Positions 49,169-56,312 of a stretch of DNA of 64,000 nucleotides are shown here, piece by piece. A program made the position numbers and the translations under genes. The notes under the pieces were generated by a model. It worked only from the letters and a program-made list of their open reading frames with translations, was not told where the DNA came from and did not search any database. Every line of letters starts with the position of its first letter. Positions within the stretch are counted from its first letter, which is position 1. Source of the DNA: Streptomyces sp. NBC_01217 (GTDB taxonomy: Bacteria > Actinomycetota > Actinomycetes > Streptomycetales > Streptomycetaceae); the NCBI RefSeq assembly GCF_035994185.1, contig NZ_CP108538.1, positions 806,001 to 870,000 of the forward strand, read 5' to 3'.

Positions 49169-49840
49169 TCATCCGCAGGTGCCGACGCACGCCTCGTTGC
49201 CCTCGGCGTCGGCCACCACCCAGTGGGACGGCGCGTACTTGTCGGTCACCAGGTGGCCACCGGCGGCGATCGCGGCCGCTATCCGCTCCTCGGCCCGGTC
49301 GTGCGGCACCCAGACGTCGAGGTGGATCCGGTTGCGCTGCGGGCGTGGCTCATCCATCTGCTGGAAATAGAGCGGCGCCCCGCGGCGGTGCGGGTCGATC
49401 AGGTCCTCGGAACTGCCGGCGCGCTCCCCGTAGCCGAGCAGGGCGCGCCAGAACGGCAGCACTTCGGGGCCCACGAGTGCGTCGACGGTGACCTGGACGG
49501 TCTGCACTGCGCGGGGGTCGGCCGGGACACCCAGCTCCCGCGCCACCGCCGAGATCTGCCGGGCCAGTTCCACATCGCGCTCGGTCAGGCCGTAGTAGTC
49601 GTCCGTGAGCGTGATCAGACGGACGGTCACGCCCTCGTACCGCAGGTCGATGTCGGGGTGGTGGTTCTCGCCGCCGATCCGCTCGCCGATCTCGTGCACG
49701 AGCCGGACGCCTGCCGCGAAGGAACCGGTACGGAAGTACGTACACGCCCCTTCGCCCAGTACGCGCCAGTCCTCGACACCGGCGGCTTCATGGAACTGCC
49801 GCGGCCTGATCCGCCCGGTCTTCTGCTCAGCATGAGTCAT
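49169..49840 (-). CDS. Pterin-4a-carbinolamine dehydratase-like domain fused to a VOC domain
   Basis: 223 residues from the ATG at 49840. Residues about 35-100 resemble pterin-4a-carbinolamine dehydratase: FAAGVRLVHEIGERIGGENH then HPDIDLRYEGVTVRLITLTD, including the active-site pattern (E/N)HHPD and the following DYYGLTERDVELARQISAVA. Residues about 110-222 form a VOC domain (VQVTVDALVGPEVLPFWRAL, LGY, RIHLDVWVPHDRAEERIAAA, HWVVADAEGNEACV). Such fusions occur in actinobacteria. Role may be in pterin recycling or small-molecule binding; no aromatic amino acid hydroxylase is nearby. It is the last gene before the biosynthetic cluster. Confidence 0.78.
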   Translation of the reverse strand: MTHAEQKTGRIRPRQFHEAAGVEDWRVLGEGACTYFRTGSFAAGVRLVHEIGERIGGENHHPDIDLRYEGVTVRLITLTDDYYGLTERDVELARQISAVARELGVPADPRAVQTVQVTVDALVGPEVLPFWRALLGYGERAGSSEDLIDPHRRGAPLYFQQMDEPRPQRNRIHLDVWVPHDRAEERIAAAIAAGGHLVTDKYAPSHWVVADAEGNEACVGTCG

Positions 49841-50342
49841 GCCCTCAACTTAGCGAGCGGGTCTGACAATTCCCCACACGCGAGGGACCACGCGGTCGCA
49901 TGACGCGATCGCGGGGCAATTTGCTTGCCGTGTGCACTAATCTCTGAAAAGGAGGATCCGGAGTCGCAAACGTTCGAACCGGATGAACTCCTCGCATGAC
50001 AGTCATGCGACTTCAGCCGAATTCGAAGCGCTTCCGGCGCACATCGAGCGTGCCTCGTCCGGAGGACGAAGCGCGCCGCTCAGGCGGCCGGGCAGAGCGC
50101 GGACCGTACGCGAGCGGCCCGATCACGGAACAGCAGCACACTACGCAAACGATCATCATGTGCATCACGGGCAGTCGAAATCCGGCCAACATCGAAAAAG
50201 AAGCGTTTGTAACGAGCGCATTGCCTGACTCCGGCCCGATCTGGCACGATCCCCCTAGTCGTAGCCATAAGCGATCAGGGGGACAGATGGGACGGACCGC
50301 CCACCTCACGAGATCTTCTAATACAGAAATGGGTCTGCCTCG
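49841..50342 (+). other. 502-bp non-coding gap at the left border of the biosynthetic cluster
   Basis: GC and third-position bias drop here and no open frame has Streptomyces-like coding statistics. It contains three copies of TCGCATGAC (two direct, one inverted; 49896-49904, 49992-50000 and 50002-50010). A hairpin is also possible: TCCCCCT (50250-50256) with AGGGGGA (50277-50283). It should hold the promoter of the SARP gene and may mark the boundary of the cluster. Confidence 0.6.
49992..50010. promoter_or_regulatory. Perfect 19-base palindrome upstream of the SARP gene
   Basis: TCGCATGACAGTCATGCGA has 9-bp perfect arms around a single A. A further direct copy of the half-site TCGCATGAC lies at 49896-49904, 96 bases away. 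It lies about 340 bases upstream of the SARP start. The form is that of a dimeric repressor operator, but the regulator is unknown. Confidence 0.6.
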
Positions 50343-51206
50343 ATGTCCGGGGGTCATGCAGTGATCCCGCCGAAATTGGAATCCGACGCCGCAAAGCTCC
50401 ATGTGGGAGTTCTCGGACCGGTGATGGCATGGCGTAATTGGCGTGAACTCCCTTTAGGACCGCCGAAGCAAAAGGCGCTGTTCACCGTTCTCGTCATGAA
50501 AGCCGGCCTGGCCGTCGAGCGCGGTGAACTGGTCGAGGCCATCTGGGGAAGTGACGCACCACGTACCGCCGACAGCAGCGTGCACAAATACGTGGCGGCG
50601 CTCCGCCAGACCCTGGAACCGGGGCGCCGGCCCCGCAGCGACGCCGGCCTCCTCGCCTCGGGGGGCCCGTCCACCTATCGGCTGTGCCTGGCAGACGGCG
50701 TGCTCGACGCCAGGCTCTTCGCCGAGCGCGTGGACCACGCACAGCAGTTACGGGCCGAAGGCAGGCTCGATCGGGCGCTGCGCGCACTCGCCGAGGCGCA
50801 GCGGCTGTGGCGGGGCAATGCGGTCGGCGGGGCTCCGGGGCCCGCCACCCAGATCTGGCGCGCCAGCCTGGAGGAGCACCGGATCGCCGCCGCCGAACTC
50901 CGCATAGAGACTCTGCTGATGCTGGGCCGCAACGAGGACGCGGTCGCGGAACTCCGCATCCTGGTGGGCGAGAACCCCTTGCGTGAACACCTGAGTGAAC
51001 TCCTGATGGCGGCGCTCTACGGCTGCGCGCGCCAGGCCGAGGCGCTCGATGTGTTCCTGCGGGTCCGCCGCACCCTGAGGGAGGATCTCGGCGTCGAACC
51101 CGGCCCCCGGCTCCACCGCTGCTACGAGCAGATCCTGCGTGGTGAACTCTCCCCCCTGGACGTCGTCTGCGTACCGGCGCACACCGGCCATGTAGAGAAC
51201 GTCTAG
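50343..51206 (+). CDS. SARP family transcriptional activator with two TTA codons
   Basis: 287 residues. The N-terminal OmpR-like winged helix (about 15-105) has HVGVLGPVMAWRNWRELPLG, PPKQKALFTVLVMKAGLAVE and SSVHKYVAALRQTLEPGRR. The bacterial transcriptional activation domain (about 110-270) has DARLFAERVDHAQQLRAEGR, EHRIAAAELRIETLLMLGRN and NPLREHLSELLMAALYGCAR. There is no ATPase domain, so it is a small pathway-specific SARP. Leucine codons 38 (50454-50456) and 136 (50748-50750) are TTA, which need the bldA tRNA. Start ATG 50343 lacks a clear ribosome site; GTG 50361 is an alternative. Probably activates the neighbouring cluster. Confidence 0.9.
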   Translation: MSGGHAVIPPKLESDAAKLHVGVLGPVMAWRNWRELPLGPPKQKALFTVLVMKAGLAVERGELVEAIWGSDAPRTADSSVHKYVAALRQTLEPGRRPRSDAGLLASGGPSTYRLCLADGVLDARLFAERVDHAQQLRAEGRLDRALRALAEAQRLWRGNAVGGAPGPATQIWRASLEEHRIAAAELRIETLLMLGRNEDAVAELRILVGENPLREHLSELLMAALYGCARQAEALDVFLRVRRTLREDLGVEPGPRLHRCYEQILRGELSPLDVVCVPAHTGHVENV

Positions 51207-51284
51207 AGCGCGTCCAGAGGTCTTGCCGATACTTGAATGCGAACTCGGTGACCATGTGACAACACACGAACGGGGGCTCTGCGA

Positions 51285-51905
51285 GTGCGGCAAGAACCGC
51301 AACGGCTCAACATCTCCCATACGGCCACGACCAGACGCACTTCGCTGGTTCTGCCCGCGCGCATGCCGCTCGATGAGTGGAAACGCCTGGGGCAGCAGAT
51401 CTTTCTCATCAATGATTCATCGGCCTGGTGGCTGGGTGACTGGCTCGTCTACGGCCAGGTGACCTTTCCCGACCGCTACAGGCGAGCCGTGCGGGAAACG
51501 TCCCTGGATTACCAGACCTTGCGGAATTACGCATGGGTCGCCCGCAATATCTGCCCCAACCGGCGGCGTGCGGGACTCAGTTTTCAGCACCATGCCGAAG
51601 TCGTCGCACTGCCGGAGAACGAGCAGGACAGCTGGCTCGGCAAGGCGGAGGAACTACGGTGGTCCCGCAATCAGTTGCGGGGCGCGATACGGGATTCACG
51701 GGCACTGCCCGACGCCCGGAACGCAGTCGCCCCGGTCGGAATTCAGATGACCGTGGCACCGGAGAGGCAGCAGCTGTGGCAGGGCGCCGCCAATCGGCGG
51801 CAGTGCGATCTGCTGGAGTGGATCGCACTCACCCTCGACGAGGCCGCGCAGGTCGACGGCACCGGAGACCTCTCCGTCATGCAGAAGATGCGGAAGATGC
51901 AGTAG
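51285..51905 (+). CDS. LmbU-family transcriptional regulator
   Basis: 206 residues; GTG at 51285. The core (TSLVLPARMPLDEWKRLGQQ, FLINDSSAWWLGDWLVYGQV, then LDYQTLRNYAWVARNICPNR and LSFQHHAEVVALPENEQDSW) matches LmbU and NovE-type cluster regulators known from lincomycin, novobiocin and hormaomycin pathways. LmbU binds DNA through a C-terminal helical region; here the corresponding segment (GKAEELRWSRNQLRGAIRDS) is helical. Follows the SARP on the same strand after 78 bases. A pair of SARP and LmbU regulators at one edge strongly marks a specialised-metabolite cluster. Confidence 0.88.
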   Translation: MRQEPQRLNISHTATTRRTSLVLPARMPLDEWKRLGQQIFLINDSSAWWLGDWLVYGQVTFPDRYRRAVRETSLDYQTLRNYAWVARNICPNRRRAGLSFQHHAEVVALPENEQDSWLGKAEELRWSRNQLRGAIRDSRALPDARNAVAPVGIQMTVAPERQQLWQGAANRRQCDLLEWIALTLDEAAQVDGTGDLSVMQKMRKMQ

Positions 51906-51925
51906 CAGCAGACGCAGCGGACAAT

Positions 51926-51961
51926 TCCGGGGCAGCCGCACCGACCAGCGGCTGCCCCGGA
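51926..51961. terminator. Bidirectional terminator between LmbU-type and P450 genes
   Basis: TCCGGGGCAGCCGC (51926-51939) and GCGGCTGCCCCGGA (51948-51961) form a perfect 14-bp stem with an eight-base loop. It lies in the 62-base gap between the convergent genes ending at 51905 and 51968. Confidence 0.85.
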
Positions 51962-51967
51962 CGTCTC

Positions 51968-53158
51968 TCACGGCACCAGTCTCAGCGGCAGGGAGCAGAT
52001 TCCCCAGGTGAAGTTGGACGCGTTGTACTTCGGTTCACCGAGCAGCTCCATCCTGTCGACGAGGCCGATCAGCTCGGTGAGGAACATGTTCAGTTCCATC
52101 CGGGCCAGGCGCGCGCCCAAACAGAGATGACGGCCGGCCCCGAAGCTGATGTGCCTGTTGGGTGAGCGGCCCACATCGAACCGGTCGGCGTGCGCGAACA
52201 CCGTCTCATCGCGGTTGGCCGACACATTCCACAGGGTCACCCGGTCACCGACGGCGATACGGACACCGCCGATGGTCGTGGGCCGCAGGGCCGTGCGCAT
52301 CGCGTGCACCCCGGGCACGGTCCACCGCAGTACCTCCTCGACGGCCGAGGGGACCGCGGCCGGCCCGTCCGCGCGCAGCGCCGCCCACTGACCGGGGTTC
52401 TCGATCAGCGCGAGCACGCCGCCCGCTGCCGAGTAGCGGGTGGTCTCGTTCGCTCCCGCCAGCACCCCGTTGCAGTTGAACACGATCTCCTCGTCACTGA
52501 GCGGCCGCTCCTGTCCGGGCACATCCGTCGCCCTGCGGTCGAGTGCGACCCGGCTGACGAAGTCGGAACCCGGGTTCTTCCTGCGGTCGGCGAGCAGTTC
52601 GGTGAAGTACAGGAAGATCTCGCCGTGGGCCCCCTGACGGGTCTCCTCGTCACCGCCCTCGAACGCCTCCGTGGTGATTTCCCCGACCCACTCCCAGTCA
52701 CCGCGCGGAATGTCCATCAGCGAACACACCACATGGTTCGGGATCTTCTTGGCCGCGTCGAGGAAGTCGAGTTCACCGGCCTCGACCGCTTCGGTGAGCA
52801 CATCCCGCACCACACGCCGCACCAGATGCTCGATCTGTGCCAGCTCCGCCTGGGCGAACATCTTGCCCAGGACCCGCTTGAGGTGGGTGTGGTCGGGCGG
52901 GTCCGAGACGATCAGCATCCGCTGCGCGACCGCCGAGACCGCCTCGGCGTCGCTGTCGAGCCGCATGCCGTACCGGGAGCTGAAGCTCTCCTGGTCGCCG
53001 TACACGCCGACGATGTCCTCGTACCGGCTGACGACCCAGAATCCGGGCCCGTCGGGTTCGGCATGGCGGTGGACGGGATCGTTCGCCCGGAGCCACGCCA
53101 GGACCGGCCAGAATTCGCCCCGCTCGAAGAGCGAGGGGTCCAGCAGATCGACCTTCAC
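51968..53158 (-). CDS. Cytochrome P450, predicted aminoacyl-carrier beta-hydroxylase
   Basis: 396 residues from the GTG at 53158, with GGAGG upstream and one base after the thioesterase stop. P450 signatures are complete: I-helix LAGANETTRYS with Glu238-Thr239, ExxR as Glu275-Arg278, and heme-binding FGAGRHLCLG with Cys346. The preserved acid/alcohol pair supports normal oxygen activation. The sequence style (AGANETTRYSAAGGVLALIE) recalls P450s that hydroxylate PCP-bound amino acids (NovI, Ecm12 type). Together with the A-PCP and TEII genes just upstream in the same operon, beta-hydroxylation of a carrier-bound (chloro)tryptophan is the best guess. Last gene of the operon. Confidence 0.88.
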   Translation of the reverse strand: MKVDLLDPSLFERGEFWPVLAWLRANDPVHRHAEPDGPGFWVVSRYEDIVGVYGDQESFSSRYGMRLDSDAEAVSAVAQRMLIVSDPPDHTHLKRVLGKMFAQAELAQIEHLVRRVVRDVLTEAVEAGELDFLDAAKKIPNHVVCSLMDIPRGDWEWVGEITTEAFEGGDEETRQGAHGEIFLYFTELLADRRKNPGSDFVSRVALDRRATDVPGQERPLSDEEIVFNCNGVLAGANETTRYSAAGGVLALIENPGQWAALRADGPAAVPSAVEEVLRWTVPGVHAMRTALRPTTIGGVRIAVGDRVTLWNVSANRDETVFAHADRFDVGRSPNRHISFGAGRHLCLGARLARMELNMFLTELIGLVDRMELLGEPKYNASNFTWGICSLPLRLVP

Positions 53159-53159
53159 T

Positions 53160-53939
53160 TCAGCCTCCGCTCATCTGCTGCAGCCGCCGTACCCCGGCCA
53201 CACCGTGCGTGGACAGTTCCCGCAGTGCGGGTAGGACGAGTTCGGCCCGTTCCGCCGTGAAGTAGTGACCGCCGGGGAAGCGGCGCCGGCGGAAGTCCCC
53301 CGCTGTGACGCGCCGCCAGCCGGTCAGATGGGCGGCGGTGACGGTCTCGTCCCCCTCCCCGCCCCACGCCTCGACCGAGGTGTGGATCCGCGCGGCCGTG
53401 GCATCGGTGTACGTCATCGAGAGCCGGGCGTCCTCGCGCAGCACCTCCAGCATCAACTCGCGGCTGTCCTCGTCGAGTTCCTCATCCCCGAGCCCCCGTA
53501 CGTCGAGCAGCGCCACCAGTTCCTCGTCGTCGTCCACCAGGCCACGACCCGCCCCGATCCACAGCTGGGGCGGCCTGCAGGCGGCCACGACCAGTGTGGC
53601 GGGCCAGCGTCCGTGGACCTCGCCCAGCCTGCGGGTGATCTCGTAACCGAGGAGGCCGCCGAAACTGTGGCCGAACACCATGAGAGGGCAGGTGGCCGGT
53701 ACGAGGCCGAGCAGTTCGTCCACCACCGCGGTGACGACCTCGTCGACCGTGGCTGCCGGTGGTTCCGCCCACCGGCGCTCCCTGCCGGGCAGTTGTACGC
53801 CGATCACCGAGACCTCCGGGCCGAGCACGGACTGCCAGGGCCGGTACTGCCCGCACCCGGCCCCGGCCGGGGCCAGGCAGACCAGCACCGGCTGTCCCGG
53901 TTCCGGGGACCGCCAGGGGGCCAGCCATGCGCCCCCCAT
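53160..53939 (-). CDS. Type II thioesterase
   Basis: 259 residues from the ATG at 53939, which shares a base with the A-PCP stop (TGATG). Alpha/beta-hydrolase of the NRPS/PKS TEII family. It has VLVCLAPAGAGCGQYRPWQS (usually FPHAGG), VIGVQLPGRERRWAEPPAAT and the nucleophile elbow FGHSFGGLLGYEITRRL. The Asp region and the C-terminal FPGGHYFTAERAELVLPALR carry the catalytic His. In this context it may release the hydroxylated amino acid from the A-PCP carrier, as Ecm2 does in echinomycin biosynthesis, or edit misloaded carriers. Cytoplasmic. Confidence 0.9.
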   Translation of the reverse strand: MGGAWLAPWRSPEPGQPVLVCLAPAGAGCGQYRPWQSVLGPEVSVIGVQLPGRERRWAEPPAATVDEVVTAVVDELLGLVPATCPLMVFGHSFGGLLGYEITRRLGEVHGRWPATLVVAACRPPQLWIGAGRGLVDDDEELVALLDVRGLGDEELDEDSRELMLEVLREDARLSMTYTDATAARIHTSVEAWGGEGDETVTAAHLTGWRRVTAGDFRRRRFPGGHYFTAERAELVLPALRELSTHGVAGVRRLQQMSGG

Positions 53940-55738
53940 CAGTCGGCCCCCGCCTCTGGCCGCCCGGCTTCCTCGGCCAGCCGGTCCACCTCCCGTGCCA
54001 GGTCCGCCACCGTGGGATTGGCGAGCATGTGCCGTACGGTGAGCCGGAGTCCGGTGGCCTTGCGCAGCGCGGCGACCGCTCGGGCGGCCAGCAGCGAGTG
54101 ACCGCCCAGTTCGAAGAAGTCGGCGTCCACATCGGTCACGGGTCTGGGCAGCAGCGTGCTCCAGACTTCGCAGACCTGCCGCTCCCTCGCGGTGCCGGGC
54201 GGGCGCCCGGGGGACGCCGCGGCGGAGCCGGCCGCCTCGGCCAGTGCGGCCCGGTCCACCTTCCCGGCCGGTGATGTGGGCAGTGCGTCGACCACGTCCA
54301 CCACCGCCGGGACCATGACGTCCGGCAGCTGGCGGGCGCAGCGCTCGCGCACTTCGGCGACGCATGCCTCGTTCTCGGTCCCGGCCGCGGCCACGACGGC
54401 GAGACCGAGCACGTCCTGGTCGACGGTCACGAAGGCCGCGGCCGCCGCGACACCGGCGCAGGCCTCGGCCACCTCCTCGACCTCGCGCAGCTCGATCCGG
54501 AAGCCGCGGACCTTCACCTGTTCGTCCCTCCGGCCGAGATAGTCGATCCGGCCGTCGGGCCTCAGCCGTGCGAGGTCCCCGGTGCGGTACATCCGGGCGC
54601 CCGGCGGGGCGTACGGGTCGGGCACGAAGCGCTCGGCCGTCAGCCCCGGCCGGCTGCGGTAGCCGCGGGCGACGGCGGGGCCGCCCACGCACAGCTCGCC
54701 CGCCGTGCCGTCCGGGACGGGGCGCTGGTCCTCGTCGAGGATGTACACCGCGTACCCGGGCAGGGCCGCGCCGATGGTCAGCACGTCGTCGCCCCGCTCG
54801 CTGTCCGCCCAGGTGGCCGCGATGGTGGCCTCGGTGGGCCCGTACACATTGAGCAGCCGGCGCCGGTCACCGAGCCGCTCGGCGAGACCCCGTGGGAACG
54901 GCTCACCGGCCACGACCAGCACCTCGGCCGTGGTGATGTCGTCGGCGCAGGCCGACAGCAGCGAGGGCGTGAGGCAGACGGTACGGGGAGCCGCCGCTGC
55001 GACGCGTGCCGCCAGGTCGGGGGAGGTTTCGTCCTCCGCCTCCAGGTCGATGATCTCGACGCCCTGGCCGTGCAGCAGATAGAGCAGGGTGCACCAGAGC
55101 CAGCCGTCGAAGGCGGGTGACACGGCGTTGATGCCCATCCCGCCGGGAGACAGCCGCAGCTCCGCGAGGGCGGACAGGAAGACGCCGAGCGAGCGGTAGG
55201 TCACCTCGACGCCCTTGGGCCAGCCCGTCGTACCCGATGTGTAGATGATGTAGGCGCATTCCTCGGGATGAGGGGCGTCCGGCAGGACCGGGTCCCCGGG
55301 CACCGCCTCCGGGGCGAGGGCGCCGGGAGTGATCCGGCGTGCCCGGTTCGGGGCGGCCCCGGCGGGCAGGCGGTCCCCGAGGAGTACGCGCGCCCCCGAG
55401 TCGCGGAGTACGAAGCTGAGCCGCTCCGCGGGGTGCCGGTCATCGAGCGGCACCGCGGTCGCGCCCAGCAGCCACACCGCGAGCAGACCGGGGACCGAGA
55501 ACCGGGACCTGCCGAGGCTCAGACCGACGGGGGTGCCCGGCCCCACGTCCTGCGCCGACAGCGCACCGGCCAGGGTCCTGGTCCATGCGATCAGCTCGGC
55601 GAAGCTGAAGGTGCCGTCCGGTGCCGAGACGGCAGTTGCCCCGGGCATCTGCACGGCCCAGCGTTCGACGGCTTCGAAGAGGGGCCGGGTGCCGGTCCTT
55701 TCCCGGCCCTTGTGCGGTGTGCGGACTGTGCTGCTCAT
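53939..55738 (-). CDS. Free-standing NRPS adenylation-PCP didomain (aminoacyl-carrier loading enzyme)
   Basis: 599 residues from the ATG at 55738 (GAGGAG upstream; ATGA overlap with the flavin reductase stop). The adenylation domain (about 20-505) has A3 YIIYTSGTTGWPKGVEVTYR (163-182), substrate-pocket Asp211 in SPAFDGWLWC (alpha-amino acid type), A5 LNVYGPTEATIAATW, A8 RGFRIELREVEEV and catalytic Lys493 in PTSPAGKVDR. A PCP domain follows with Ser548 in FFELGGHSLLAARA. No condensation or thioesterase domain is present. It activates one amino acid and holds it for modification, like NovH or Ecm13. With the halogenase in the operon, tryptophan or chlorotryptophan is the likely substrate. No MbtH gene is visible in the window. 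Confidence 0.92.
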   Translation of the reverse strand: MSSTVRTPHKGRERTGTRPLFEAVERWAVQMPGATAVSAPDGTFSFAELIAWTRTLAGALSAQDVGPGTPVGLSLGRSRFSVPGLLAVWLLGATAVPLDDRHPAERLSFVLRDSGARVLLGDRLPAGAAPNRARRITPGALAPEAVPGDPVLPDAPHPEECAYIIYTSGTTGWPKGVEVTYRSLGVFLSALAELRLSPGGMGINAVSPAFDGWLWCTLLYLLHGQGVEIIDLEAEDETSPDLAARVAAAAPRTVCLTPSLLSACADDITTAEVLVVAGEPFPRGLAERLGDRRRLLNVYGPTEATIAATWADSERGDDVLTIGAALPGYAVYILDEDQRPVPDGTAGELCVGGPAVARGYRSRPGLTAERFVPDPYAPPGARMYRTGDLARLRPDGRIDYLGRRDEQVKVRGFRIELREVEEVAEACAGVAAAAAFVTVDQDVLGLAVVAAAGTENEACVAEVRERCARQLPDVMVPAVVDVVDALPTSPAGKVDRAALAEAAGSAAASPGRPPGTARERQVCEVWSTLLPRPVTDVDADFFELGGHSLLAARAVAALRKATGLRLTVRHMLANPTVADLAREVDRLAEEAGRPEAGAD

Positions 55739-56312
55739 CGGTTCTCCTCGGCCTGGCAGGCGGCATGAGCCGGGTTGTGCCCCGTGGGGCTCCAGGCGGA
55801 GAACTGCCTGAGCCCGTACAGCAGGGGTGTGTCCACGGTCCGCGTCACCTGCCGGACGTGGCCGAGCACCATCGCGTGGTCCCCCATCTCCCGGTCCTCG
55901 GCGACCCTGCAGTCCGCCACCGCGAAGGCGTCCTCGGTCAGCCAGGGGAGCCCGGCCGCGGAGCGGCTCCACAGCACCCGCCCGAAGCGGTCGGGGACCG
56001 GGGAGGAGAAGAGTTCCGCGGTGCCCCGCGCCCGGTGGTGCAGCAGGTTCACCGCGAACGCCCCCTGTTCCGTACCGCTTCGAGAGTCGCGCTGCCCACG
56101 CGCAGGCAGACGAGCAGGGTGGGCGGTCGCAGCGTCACGCTGGTCATCGACGTACAGGTCATCCCGAACGGCTCGCCGGCCGCGTCGAGAGTCGTCACGA
56201 CGGTGACCCCGGTCGGGAACGAGCACATCAGGTCCCGGTACTCGTCCCGCGACACCTCCCTCGCGGGGCCCGGCCGCAGCCCGGCGGCCTCGGACGTGTT
56301 CACCCCGGTCAT
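55735..56312 (-). pseudogene. Flavin reductase (halogenase partner), frameshifted
   Basis: The ATG at 56312 overlaps the halogenase stop (ATGA). The first frame encodes YRDLMCSFPTGVTVVTTLDA, GEPFGMTCTSMTSVTLRPPT, LLVCLRVGSATLEAVRN and then runs into a stop at 56049. The typical continuation GAFAVNLLHHRARGTAELFS, then DAFAVADCRVAEDREMGDHA and VLGHVRQV, is read in another frame to 55735. Adding one C to the run of five at 56061-56065 (plus strand) restores AVRNRGAFAVNLL. Intact, it is a 190-residue FMN/FAD reductase that supplies FADH2 to the halogenase. The homopolymer suggests either a sequencing slip or a real inactivation; if real, another cellular reductase must serve. Confidence 0.85.

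Noticed and set aside
49896..50010. Phage or integrative-element attachment site
   Set aside because: The repeated 9-mer is short and no integrase, tRNA gene or other mobile gene is nearby.
49996..50364. Possible 122-residue gene in the gap before the SARP
   Set aside because: Third-position GC is not Streptomyces-like, its start is inside the palindrome, there is no ribosome site at a useful distance and no family resemblance.
50013..50402. Minus-strand 129-codon frame in the same gap
   Set aside because: It overlaps the SARP start and has no coding bias or motifs.
54364..54852. Arg-rich plus-strand frame opposite the A-PCP gene
   Set aside because: Antisense to a fully supported adenylation domain and without domain content.
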